From Alnus glutinosa (Eukaryota > Streptophyta > Magnoliopsida > Fagales > Betulaceae), in contig NC_084899.1 in assembly GCF_958979055.1 (NCBI RefSeq), positions 23,255,501 to 23,319,500 on the forward strand: DNA of 64,000 nt, in the 5' to 3' direction. Positions within the stretch are counted from its first letter, which is position 1, and each line of letters begins with the position of its first letter. The position numbers and the translations under genes are program-made. The notes beneath the pieces are model-generated. The model did no database searches and had not been told where the DNA came from. It was given only the letters and a program-made list of their open reading frames with translations. This document shows positions 25,308 through 36,168 of this stretch, piece after piece.

Positions 25308-26606
25308 TTAAAGGCATGAAGGTTCATGAAGTTTCCTTTGCTTATTATCTGATACTTCCTTGGAGCCTTTTTTGGTGCTCAGAGGCCTTGCTGCCTTGAC
25401 CTTATTTTGGGCTGCAGGCATCTTCTCTTTTGGTCTAGAATGCCAACATTTTTCTTCCATCAATTTGTTTCTGCTTCCAATCATCCCATCATTGTCTGAA
25501 AACATAGTAGCAAGTTAATGGCATTAAGGGTCAAAAAATGCACCCTATATCGAATTGCAGTCAATTCAAACAACTCATAAAAGAGGATAGATTGGTCTCA
25601 CATCTTAGACTGTCCAGAGTCCCAAAATATAAATATTACCTGGACTGGACAAGACGGCTCGCGGAGGTGGAGCTGAATTAGCTCTAATATTTGATTTGGT
25701 ATTTTTATGAGTATGTGCAATGTTCTTCACTGTTCCTGAGAAGAAATATATTTTCTTTGATAAATAAACAAAAGTTGCTTAGTATTAAGAAGAAAAAAGA
25801 AAACAAGACTACTAAAAACAAAAAATATTAATAAATAACTCAAACGGCAAAATACCCAAAATTATTTTCATATTTATATCACATTATAACACCTTTTTTA
25901 AACAAAAAAAAATAAAAAACGCCATCCAAAAAATGTTAACAAACGGGTCTTAGTATCTTACCAAAGGTAGAAATCTTTGTGATTATGGCAAGAGAAGGCG
26001 AAGAATGGCTCTGGTTGTCCTCGGCTGTGAAAGCAATATATTCAAAATTTTCACTAACTCAATCTATTAAACCAACACATTCAAAATTCATGTGATTCTC
26101 ACTCTCACGTATATTTTCAATTTTCATGTGCACTTTAAAAATGTACGTAAGAAACATGTATTTTAGAACTCACGTTAATTTAATAAACCGAATTCCTATG
26201 ATCCAATTTATAGGAAAAATTTGTTCGAGATTGAAATATTACAAGCTCGTAAGTAAAACTTGAATGTTAATGGATGATAGATCGAGCAGGGCAAACAGGT
26301 TACCTCCAATGGATAGGGAGTCCTTAATCCTCAGAATCAGCAATGATTCATTATCACTTGGGAGGGAAAATTGATCATCTTGTTTGTTTACCCTCACCTT
26401 CACACTTGCATACACTTAAAACCCCAAAGCAAAAGGCTTAATTAAGTATAACAGTCTACTAAATAGAATTATTCTAACGATTATTATATATGAGATCACA
26501 ACTTAATTTACAACAACAAAAGAAAAAACATACTCACTTGTGAGCCTTGTTTGGTTGAGAAGATGAAAGGAGAGACGAGTGGTGGTTCTTTAACTTCTTG
26601 AAGCAT
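25308..26606 (-). CDS. Hypothetical plant protein, 169 aa, five exons
   Basis: I do not recognise this protein. Five exons join in phase with GT-AG borders: 26538-26606, 26304-26397, 25962-26024, 25640-25735 and 25308-25495. The product begins MLQEVKEPPLVSPFIFSTKQ. Then comes a segment with alternating charge and hydrophobic residues (NESLLILRIKDSLSIG), a Ser/Pro region (SHSSPSLAII, SAPPPRAVLSSP) and a very basic Lys-rich tail (SRPKEKMPAAQNKVKAARP, STKKGSKEVSDNKQRK). There is no signal peptide, membrane segment or catalytic motif. The basic tail could suit a nuclear or microtubule-binding protein, but that is speculation. A TATA box lies just upstream. The phase agreement of all five exons is the main evidence that the gene is real. 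Confidence 0.65.
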
Positions 26607-26639
26607 GAATGGCTACGAGCAAGGAAGTAGCGATATTTG

Positions 26640-26647
26640 TATATATA
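26640..26647 (-). promoter_or_regulatory. TATA box of the 169-aa protein gene
   Basis: The minus strand reads CTATATATACAAAT. The box lies about 35 bases upstream of the proposed start codon at 26606, so the leader would be very short if transcription starts at the usual distance. Confidence 0.45.
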
Positions 26648-26899
26648 GTTTAGGAAAAGTGTACGTAGACTGAAACAGAAGGTAAGAAGCATGTGGAACG
26701 TCTGAAAAGTGCCATTTCCATTTCTTGACTTGGAAACCAAGAAGAAAGGATTCTCCAGCTGCTCTGACTTGCTTGCAGTGAGGGCCCTTTAGAAGAACAC
26801 GTAAGTGTATAGGCATTGTATATTGTGGAGGGGTTGGGTGTGAATGGTTTTATGGGATTTGATGCTGGTGTTGGATCTGTACCCTTGATGATGGTAGGT

Positions 26900-29300
26900 G
26901 GTTTGGTATGGGCTTTCTTTATGATGAAGAGAGTATTTGGCTATCCCCAAGGTAGTTTTAATTTGGTCATCCTTATTTAAGTTATTTGGTTATTTGGAGT
27001 GATTCACCGCTCTAAATGCTGATGTGACAATGAAATATGCTATTTAGAACTGTTTCAGCATTTTTTTAACATTTTCAATTGACGTGACATGCTCAATTTA
27101 TCTTAAACAAAAATTAGTTACAAGCTTAAGACTGATAATTTTTGACACGACTCACGAATCCGACACGAAATTAAGAGATTAAGGTTAAGCTTAAAATGAT
27201 TTGGGTCATAAAATGGTTGACCTGATTGACATGTTTAATAAACAAGTCATTAACGGTTCAACCCGTTTGACCCGTATACTTAAAACTTTTTTTTTCGACA
27301 TTAAAAAAGTAAATCTAAATAATTGTATTACTTCTTTATTTTTCTAACTGTTTAAAGAGTAAAGACTAAACTAAAAAAAACTCACAAAAGACAAAACAAA
27401 TCTTTTTATTTTATTGAGTTAGAACTTGAACCAGAAAGGCAAAGAGTAAAATAATTAGTCTGAGTTTTTTTTTTTTTTTTTTTTTCAAGTTGTCGAACTT
27501 AAAGTTGAACCAAAACAAGTCCTATTGAGACATGTCAATCCAACGAGACCCGTTTAATAAATCGATCAACGGGTCGTATCGTGTTAACCAATTATTTTAA
27601 TGGGTCGTATTAAGGTTAATCTGTTATTTTAATGGGTCGTATTAAGGTCAAACAGATCTAACCCTTTTAGTCAAACAGGTTGTATCAATGTTAACCCTCA
27701 ACAGGTTGGCAAATTAAACGAGTTAACCCGAACCCAACATTTCAACCCGTTTTTGCTGGCCCTAACAAACGAGTCTAATAAAGTGACTAAGCCTTGGGTA
27801 TCGAGTGATTCAGTGTCAAAAATAAGGCTTTTGATTTTCTACCTGAAATTGTCGGGTAATTACCCGACTATTTTCCATTAAGCATGAATTTCGAAATTGT
27901 CGGGTAATTTGGTAACTATTTGGTCGGTTAATCGGTTAACAAATTATCCGTGGGCTATAGCGAAAGATAGAAACCCCAAAGAATTACAACCCACGTCAAT
28001 CAGATTCAACCACTACTATCTACAAAGCCTTGAAAATTCGAGAATTAAGTTACCCCTAATTTGGTCAAGATGATGTTGTTTAAGGGAAGCCCAATCGTGG
28101 TCTCAGCAGCACCCTTGAACAACCGGAGACGCAGGGGAAGAAACAGTGTGTCTCGGCTTGCCTAAAATGGGCGGACTAAGGAGTTTGAGAGAGAGAGAGA
28201 GAGAGAGAGGAGGGAGGGAGGGGGAGGGGACCGGGAGTGGGGGCTGCTAGGTTAGGGTTTAGTTTACAGAAGAGAAAAAAAATATAAGGATGAATATATT
28301 GTGTCAGCCTTGGAGTAAAAGACGCTGTTTCACTTATGTCGGTTCAGGTCAGTAGCTTACAAAAAAAAAATCTTCACCGATTATCAATCGGATATTCAAG
28401 GCAGTTAGGTAATTGTCGGTGGCGACAATCAGATAATTTGTCCACCTTAAAAGTAACACGTGTTTTTTAGCATTGTTGAAACATATATTTTTTGAATAGT
28501 ATTAATAAAAAATAATGAATAATTGTACTATTAGTCCATGTGACATGTCATATTTATTTTTCATTTTCTATAGTTAACAATAATTACAAATCGATCTATA
28601 TAGTCAAATTTCGTTAAAAATTTTAACAGATTATGTCAAATGGCACGTTAGTACCATGTGTCGTCAATAAGATGGCGACACGTGGTACTAACGTGACATT
28701 TGACAGAATTTTTTAAAATTTTTAATAGAATTTGACTACAGGGATCGATTTATAATTATTGCTAATCACAAGGACCTCCTATGAACTTTTTGAACTGTAG
28801 GGAGTGAAAAATAATTATAGTATATCACAAGGACCAATAGTACAATTATACCAAGAAATAATGTGCTTTTCACATGCTTTAAGAACACGTGTCACTTTCT
28901 TATACTTCAATTTGTTGCTAATTGTTGTCCATCCATCATTAAATCAATTTTAATTAAAAAAGGAAAAAAAAATTGAAGAGTGAATTGAGCATGCTACGTC
29001 AGCAGAGACTGCTGGGAAAATGTTAAATGGCATTTTTTTTTTATTACAATAGAAATATGCTATTTAGCATTCTCCTAGCAAAGTATTTTTATCTGATGTG
29101 ATATGCTTAATCCATCCTTAAATTAATTTTAATTAAAAATAAAAACAAAAAACAAATTCAACCAACTCTTGAAGGTTAAAAAAAAATAAAATTAAAGATT
29201 GGTTGGGAGTGGGACTGCTGATAGTTATGAGATAAAATGTGTAATAAAGGCATATAACCATTTCTTTTTCTTTTTTTTTTGAAAATAATATATAGCCATT
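26900..29300. other. Intergenic, repeat-rich, no gene supported
   Basis: 27120-27771 has many decayed copies of AACCCGTTTGACCCG- and AATGGGTCGTATTAAGGT-like words, ending TTTTTGCTGGCCCTA. This pattern is typical of non-autonomous hAT elements, but I could not define both ends. 27840-27990 and 28370-28440 contain GTCGGGTAATTACCCGA-like palindromic words. 28187-28210 is a GA microsatellite. A short frame from ATG 28070 has no recognisable product. Confidence 0.5.
28519..28849. mobile_element. Foldback MITE, about 330 bp
   Basis: The left end AATTGTACTATTAGTCC matches the reverse complement of the right end AATTGTACTATTGGTCC. The inner arms GGCACGTTAGTACCATGTGT and ACACGTGGTACTAACGTGAC pair across a short loop near 28665. 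The whole element folds into one long hairpin and has no coding capacity. Confidence 0.7.
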
Positions 29301-29305
29301 ACTCA

Positions 29306-29380
29306 ATTGTCAAACTCTTTACTTAAAAAAGAAAAAGAAAAAGAAAAAAATAATAATAATAAAAAATTGTCGAACTCTTT
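29306..29380 (+). mobile_element. Tail-only retroposon scar upstream of TOM9-2
   Basis: A 15-base direct repeat, ATTGTCAAACTCTTT (29306-29320) and ATTGTCGAACTCTTT (29366-29380), flanks 45 bases that are only ACTTA plus an A-rich tail. ACTTA followed by A/G-interrupted poly(A) is exactly how the plus-strand LINE ending at 32576 terminates. The simplest reading is a LINE insertion truncated almost to its tail, 51 bases from the TOM9-2 start codon. Confidence 0.6.
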
Positions 29381-29430
29381 GTAGAGTTAAAACCCTCGTG
29401 CTCAGCCACCCACCCTCCGTTTCCCTCGCT

Positions 29431-29748
29431 ATGGCGTCCCAACCCCGAAGAGGCGGAGTGTCCCTGCCGGAGAGGCGGGGCGCGAAGAGCGGTGAGACCA
29501 GCAGCGGCGTGATCGCGAGGCTGAGGGGGTCGCCCATCGTGTTGCGAGGCAGGCAGGCGGCGTGCGACGCCTCGTTCGTGGCGAAGAAGCTCCTGAAGAG
29601 CACCGGCAAGGCCGCGTGGATCGCCGGCACCACCTTCCTCGTCCTGGTGGTGCCCCTCATCATCCAGATGGACCGCGAGCAGCAGCTCAACGAGCTCGAG
29701 CTCCAACAGGCCAGCCTCCTCGGCACCCCATCCCAGCCCCCGAAGTGA
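29431..29748 (+). CDS. TOM9-2: Mitochondrial import receptor subunit TOM9-2 (TOM22 homologue)
   Basis: A 105-residue, single-exon protein of the outer mitochondrial membrane TOM complex. Plant TOM9 is a shortened TOM22 that lacks the acidic cytosolic receptor domain and organises the TOM core. The sequence has a basic N-terminus (MASQPRRGGVSLPERRGAKS), a conserved VAKKLLKSTGKAAWIAGTT stretch and a single membrane segment (WIAGTTFLVLVVPLIIQMDR), then REQQLNELELQQASLLG, the classic TOM9 C-terminus. I chose the ATG at 29431 over the in-frame one at 29398 because the known family starts near here and the context GCTATGGCG is good. The coding region is strikingly GC-rich against its AT-rich surroundings. 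A likely 3' UTR intron runs 29790-30200 (GTGAGT to GTGCAG). Confidence 0.93.
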   Translation: MASQPRRGGVSLPERRGAKSGETSSGVIARLRGSPIVLRGRQAACDASFVAKKLLKSTGKAAWIAGTTFLVLVVPLIIQMDREQQLNELELQQASLLGTPSQPPK

Positions 29749-30399
29749 ACCCATAACAACCACGTTGGTACCGCTATTCAGTTTGATCTGTGAGTCTGGA
29801 TTTGATATGGTTGTGTACCTCTAGGGTTTGGGGTTTTGCAATTATTTGCATTATGTTAGTCTTAGGGTTTCTCGTTTGCGTTAAAAAGGCGGGATTTAGC
29901 TGCTTAACCAATAACCATGTATTTTGCTCAGATAAGTTCTCTTTGATGTATTTTGAGAAATTGAAACGAGAAGTCGAAATAGGAATTTATGTGATTCTAC
30001 AATTTATGCCAAAACTTCAAGGTTAAAATTGTTTTCATGATATGAATGCTGTTCAAGGTTTACGAGAGACGATGAATTACTTCAGCATTGTAGTATGAGA
30101 TGATTGAACGGTGATGAATTGTGTAATCAATTTGTTGTAGTTGTAACATGATTCTAAAATTTTAGTAGCATGCTTTGATTTTTTTCTGTTTTGGGTGCAG
30201 GAATTGGAATCATATCATGTTGATTACTATCTCACTAATAGAAATTTTGGTCGATATTCAAGGAATTTTTGAATATAGATCCTTGTTGTAACGTAGTATT
30301 TTCTATGCAGAGTCCATAGTCAGTTCTTTTTTTCTTGATTTGTAATCAATTGCATGCTCCGGATATTACAGTTTGTTCGAAGTCGTTGATTGTTGTTGT

Positions 30400-31380
30400 C
30401 AATATTGAATAGAGTTGATTTTGTAGTACAATGAATAATGGACTTCAGGGAGTTGAGAGGTAGGGGGCCACAAGTTTTTAGGATTAATGCTTTGTTGTGT
30501 TAAATTGACAGAGGGGAGACTTGAGAGCCATTGAGAGACTTAGGTGAGAGTGGAGTTTATTAAAACCGAACTATTCAACCGGCAGGCTGTGAGGTCAGTT
30601 TCTTTTGGTTTGACTGATGGGTTGAATTGGTGAAATCAGAAAATTCAGTTCATTCCTTAATGTTGCTGTAGTTATACATAATGGAAACTTGCATTGCATT
30701 TGAGGTTTATGATATAGTTTTCCTTAAGGTGTATTATCTGCATGCAACATGTATACAAACCAATTAGCCCCAAGCTTAATTTACAGTGGTTTTCATAGAG
30801 CTTAGTTTACAGTTGCAAAGTTTGAAAGTCTGGCTGCTTTAATTTTAGTTTTAAGATCCTTGATTTCTGTGCTTACTCATAATAGCTGGTCTTTGTCATC
30901 TGCTATGTTTGCTTGTAAGGATCAGTGACCTGTGTTTGATTCTCAAACATTGTTACTGGTGAATAATGTTGGTATACATATGACTGAAAAAGAATGGCCG
31001 AGACATACTGTTGTTAATCATGATTTCTTGCCATTATGTCAATTTACTGCCGCAGAGATCCAATTTGTGTGAGAATGCTAGGGGAATGAGTGGGTAAAAG
31101 ATTTTATTTTTTTGTTAAGTAGGAATGAGTGGGTAAAAGATGGAGATGAGAAGTAGACTAATTTCACATGCAAATGCTTTTTTTGACCCTCTGCTTTTTA
31201 TGCTGGTTCTTTCTCCCCGCTTTTTTTATTTTATTTTTTTGTTATCTATTATCTTTTACTTTCTTTTATCTTGGGTTGGTACAGAAATCAAAAGTAGGTC
31301 TTAAACTTAGATGATGCTTGAGGTATGAGGTACTTAGGGAAAAAAAAAAAATGAAATGCTCATAAACCTCATACCCTATC
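30400..31380. other. Intergenic, no gene seen
   Basis: Sequence downstream of the TOM9-2 3' UTR. A 20-base word, GGAATGAGTGGGTAAAAGAT, occurs twice 40 bases apart at 31083 and 31123, a small tandem duplication. There is nothing else of note before the LINE at 31382. Confidence 0.5.
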
Positions 31381-31381
31381 A

Positions 31382-32576
31382 AAGGGAGGGCTGGGTATCA
31401 GGAACTTGGTGATGTTCAACCGCACTTTGCTAGGTTAATAGTTGTGGCGGTTTGGGACTGAGAGAGATGCTTGGTGGAGAATTGCGGTGGACTCCAAGTT
31501 TGATAGTTTGTAATTGTGGGGCGGATGGTGCTTCCTTAAGCCTGTAGGTGTCTTTGGGGTGGGTTTGTAGAAGAACATCAGGAAAAGTGGGAGACTTTCT
31601 CTAATTTTGCTAGATTTGAGATGGGGATGGGGTTAGGACACAATTCTAGCATGATCTGTGGTGCAGGGATACGGTTCTGAAGGTAGTGTTTCTTGTTCAC
31701 TTTGGTATTGATCGTGTGAAGGATGCCTCAGCTGCGGATAATATGGAGATTCTAAGCGGTTTTACTCAGTGAAACATGAGCTTTGTTAGAGAGGCATATG
31801 ATTGAGAAGTGAATATCTTTGCTTCCTTCTTCCAAGTGTTGCACTCAGCCATTGTGAGTAGAGATTGTGCATATAGGCTTTGGTGGGTCTCTTCCAAGAG
31901 AGGCCTGTTCACAGTCAAGTCCTTCTTTAGCTCATTGGCTTGCTTTGAAGGTAATTGTTTCCCTTGGAAGAGTGTGTGGCGGACTCATGCTCCTTTGAGG
32001 ACGGTTTTTTTTCTTGGTCAGCGGCCCTTGGTAAGATCCTTACAGTGGATAATATCAGGAAGAAGCATGTTATCATAGTGGACAGATGTTGCTTGTGCAA
32101 GAGCAATGAAGAATCAGTAGACCACCTTCTTCTTCAATTCAATGTGGCTTTCGTTATGTAGAATGCTTTCTTTACTTGATTTGGTATGTCTTGGGTTATG
32201 CCTATAAGAGTTATTGACTTGTTTGCTTGTTGGTGGAATTCTGAAAGGTCGATGAGTGCTGCGATTTGGAAAATTGTGTCAATCTGCATTTTTATTTTTA
32301 TTTTTATTTTTTGGTGTGTTTGGAAGAAAAGAAATCTTACGTGTTTTGAGGATTTGGAGAGTTCCATGGAGAATATTTTAGCTTCGTTTTTTTGTACTCT
32401 GTATCTTTTGACGGTGGCTTTTTTGTCCCCACTGTCGCTTAGTTTTGTCGATTTTTTTGTTCCTTTTTTTTTTTTTTTCTAGTTAGATGATTTCTTTTGA
32501 ATACTTCTGGTATACTTAGGGGTGTCTTACGTTTTCAATAAGACTTGATTTACTTACTTAAAAAAAAAGAAAAGAA
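31382..32576 (+). mobile_element. LINE, 3' end of ORF2 with zinc-knuckle (zf-RVT) region
   Basis: A 1.2-kb 5'-truncated plant L1 LINE. Its frames, interrupted by stops and shifts, encode the C-terminal ORF2 region downstream of reverse transcriptase: GGLGIRNL-type start, RLWWVSSKRGLFTVKSFFSS, the zf-RVT motif DRCCLCKSNEESVDHLLLQ and IVSICIFIF...WKKRNLTCFEDLESS. It ends with the family tail (TGGTATACTTAGGGGTGTC, TTACTTACTTA, poly(A)). No convincing duplication was found at its ends. It is inactive. Confidence 0.85.
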
Positions 32577-33785
32577 AATTCTAACCTCTTAGGCAAAGAT
32601 CATTAGGGAAACATGAATGTATTACTGTGTTATTTGAACTCACTAAAAATTTGAATGCGGATCATTCATGTGGTGTTTTTTATATGTACTGTACATAGAA
32701 TATAAACATTCATCTCGATTGGTTTGGAACTTCCATATGTGTCTTTGATAGCATTGGAAGGAATATATCCATTTGGTGGAATAAGATAAACTTTAGAAAG
32801 AGGTTTATTAACTTTTGTCAAACGCTTCACTAGAGGATGGATCTGTATTTTAAAGTGCTATGTTATAGATAACTCAGCAATGACATATCCATGCAACCTT
32901 CATAGCTACAATTTAGTATTTGCCGACATGTAGTAATATTTTCAATTCTTTCAAAGTTTTATTTATACAAGCTTTCGGATGAAAATCCGCTGTTATTAAG
33001 CTACCTTGTTCCGGACAGCTTAAGATGCAAGACCTACCTGTCTAGGTTTCACAACTTCCTTCTCTTGAGTAGTTGAAATTTTGTGAAATTCCAACAGCCT
33101 ATTATCCCAAAATCCTTTTACAAAATTTTGCATATAGCCTAAGGAGAACAATAAAAGAACAGGCTTTGTGAACATCAACTCACTGCTGGGGAATTAGTTT
33201 ATGAATTGGCTCCCTAGGAAAAAGGCTAGCTAAACCAATCCGAAAATATGTGTATGTACTTTGCTGTTTTTGCCACTCTTTGTGTTGCAAAAGCAAGTGA
33301 TCCATATATCATATCAGATTGAAGTTGCACCAATAAAAGATCAATTTCTAGGCTCCAAATAGTTCAAGAACTCGTGTGTGAAATCTCATATATTAGGGAA
33401 GAAAAGGCTGCCGACAATGACTCAAAAGAGGTTATTTATAATAGCAGCCATTTATCTTTCATCTAACTTCGTGAAAAGGTAAAAGTTAAAAGTCACATGC
33501 TAGTTATATGGCATTTTTAAAATACTAAAACATAATAACATCAAAGTGGGTGGTAGGAAATTTTTCCGACGGAATTTATAAAATTGTCACATGTCATTTG
33601 AGCATACGAGAATACATATTTTTTTAATAGCATTAACAGAGTTAAAGAAAATTTTATTTAAAAAAGTTTTTGACATTATGTTAAAAAAGCATGTAAAAAT
33701 TATATGATACAGAACACGTGTCAATTTTATGCATTTTGTCCATATAATATAAGAGAATACTATTTCTCCAATTCCTATCCAAATA

Positions 33786-34291
33786 TTTAGTCCTTAGGTT
33801 TTTATCTAGTTTGAATTTAGTCCTTTTGGGTTTCTAATTTCAAAAGTAAAGTCATTAGGTTTTGCCAAGATTTTAAATCGGTATTTCTATAACTTCTCCA
33901 TCAAAATGAATGGTTTGTCATACTTCACGTGTGTCTCAATTGACATGCTAGCATTCATATCAACATCTAATAACAACGTCTATCATTAAGCGTCAAATTA
34001 TCCATTAAAAAAACAAAACAAAAGAACTCCAAAAACAAAACAAAAGAACTATATTATTTGTCATCTTAATCTCCTAGATTTGTAGTGTTAGAGGAAAAAT
34101 CATTAACTTTTATGCTGATATAGACCCCGATGTGTCAAAATGAGACGCACATGACAAATAGAGAATTGTTAACTTTGACAGTAAAGTGATAGAGATACCA
34201 ATTTAAAATTTGAGTAAACCTTAAGGACCTTATTCTTAAAATTGAAAACTCAATGATAAAATTTAAATAAGATGAAAACTTAGGGATTAAA
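33786..34291. mobile_element. Foldback element, about 505 bp
   Basis: The left arm TTTAGTCCTTAGGTTTTTAT and CAAGATTTTAAATCGGTATT is mirrored by the right arm, whose reverse complement reads TTTAATCCCTAAGTTTTCAT and CAAATTTTAAATTGGTATCT. Words like AGTCCTTxGGTTT repeat within each arm. There is no coding capacity and the superfamily is undetermined. Confidence 0.6.
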
Positions 34292-34784
34292 TGTGATTTT
34301 CCTATATTTTTTTCTATACGTGGGTTTTATATATCCAATTATTGATTTTTTTTTTTAAAAAAAAAATATTGGAGTTGAATAAAAGTTTAAAGGAGTTAGA
34401 GAAATAACAATTCTAGTACTATAAAGCATAGTTTTGACAGGATAAATTAGACTTTTACGTTTCTTTGTGAATCAGACAGTAATTAAGCAGGCTGTTTATG
34501 GTTTGACAGTTTGTTAATGGTGGTGGCCCTAACAGTCTTCTTCTTCTTCTTTAATTACAACGTGTCTACGTGGCCTCTTTGTGAGCATACTTGTTTTCTT
34601 GATTAAGACTTTCCAGAATGTAGTCCATGCTTATCATATAAGTTGCCCATTAATATGTAATACATTAATGCTTGGGATAATACATTTTATGTAATATAAT
34701 TTAATATGTAATGCCTATCGTATTATGTAACTTAACTTATTCATAAAGTTTCAATCGCAAAAATAATAATTTACTTAGTAAAAA

Positions 34785-34946
34785 ATGCTCGAAATACTAC
34801 AGATTTCAACATTTTAGTGATTGGCGGATAGCGTTACGAGTGCCACGTGAACTGTCAAGCCAGTTTGTAAATATTTTAATTGCTGTTATGATAAGAACTA
34901 CGTCAGTTTATAAGAAATTTATAATAAAAGCAGTAGCACCTTAACA
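34785..34946. mobile_element. MITE family A, copy 2
   Basis: It starts AATGCTCGAAATACTAC and ends AAAGCAGTAGCACCTTAACA. It shares GTGCCACGTGAACTGTC and CGTCAGTTTATAAGAAATTT with the copy at 24505-24714, though it is more decayed. Confidence 0.5.
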
Positions 34947-36168
34947 ATATATATTCTTACTTAATTGCAGCCAAAGTCCAACTAAAACACTCTTAGTTAA
35001 TTGCAACCAAAGTCCAACTAAAGTGGTTCTAAACGTAGTGGTGATTGTGATGTTCTTAATTATTATTATTATTATTATTATTTTATTTTTTATTTTTTAA
35101 GAAATGCAAAAGGTCTCAATCATTGCCACACAGGAGTTACCCCAACACACACAAACAAGAAAAGGAAAAAGAAAAAGAAAAGAGAAAGATCATTGCTTAA
35201 TTACGAAGGTATGAGGTTAAAATGATCAACTAACAATCTTGTTGAAAACATCCAAGAATCCATCCAATAACAAATGGCCAACCCTAAAAATATTCAATGG
35301 TTTTGTATACCTGGCCAGATATGTAGGCTATCTTAAACTCCTAGTCTATACTTGTTCGAAATATTATGCAGCCCTTTGGGTAAAAACTGACTTTATATAA
35401 TATATTCATTCACAAACATCTTAGTTGATTGGACCAGTTTGGAAACAAAGGAAATGATGGACCCCAATATCCAAGATTGTGAAGAGAAAGATTCAGTGAC
35501 ATAATCAAAGTATACTTGCTATGGCTTTTCTTGCTAAAAGTTGCATCATGATCACCCACCATGCAATGTGTGTTCTATAACGTGTGGCTGAGGGAACAAA
35601 CCAATATATGCTTTCCAACTCATGTTCATACTTGGCTGGAGTTCAATTGATTACCAGTACTTGGTTCAAAAGAAAGTGCTATATTTAAGTATCTTCTATA
35701 CCGACATTATAGTATACTTATTACTCACGTCAGTTACTTAAAATATAAACAGTTCATGTAAAACTTATCACGTCAGCTACTAAACTTGCAGCAACACGAA
35801 TCACTATATTAAAAGAATTGAAGTTTACTTTATGGATATACATTAACAGCTCTAAATCCTTTGTACATTCACATTCAGAGGAAACAAACTGCTGCTAAAG
35901 TTAGTAGTATCTTATCCCTTCACATTCCCCAATAAAATTCTGCCTAACTTTACTTTCTGTTACTCTCATATAAAAGCTACTGTCAAAAAATTAGACCCAC
36001 CGATCTTTATAAAGCATTGCAAACTTCAACAAATAATCTGCATGTAATGACATAATTGTCAATTATATATGGTCACCAAGCAAAGTGATCAGAAAAGATG
36101 TAATTAAGGGTAAGAGAGCCAGGAATACTAACATGTATGTATATATATATATATATGAGCAATCAAAC

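Larger units (their letters stand above)
32580..36130. other. Intergenic, two MITE-like elements, no gene
   Basis: 3.5 kb of AT-rich sequence between the LINE and the PDLP gene. It contains the foldback element at 33786-34291, a MITE of family A at 34785-34946, a TTC run near 34541, an ATT microsatellite at 35059-35084 and a TA run at 36140-36156. No coding signal was seen. Confidence 0.6.

Noticed and set aside
28070..28170. Short frame beginning MMLFKGSPIVVS
   Set aside because: It is under 35 residues, has no splice continuation I can support and lies among repeats.
29319..29763. Long open frames antisense to TOM9-2
   Set aside because: The sense frame is a clear TOM9-2 protein. The antisense frames result from high GC content.
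31382..32576. Possible domesticated zinc-knuckle gene
   Set aside because: The frame is broken by stops and shifts and ends in a normal LINE tail, so it is an ordinary dead LINE.
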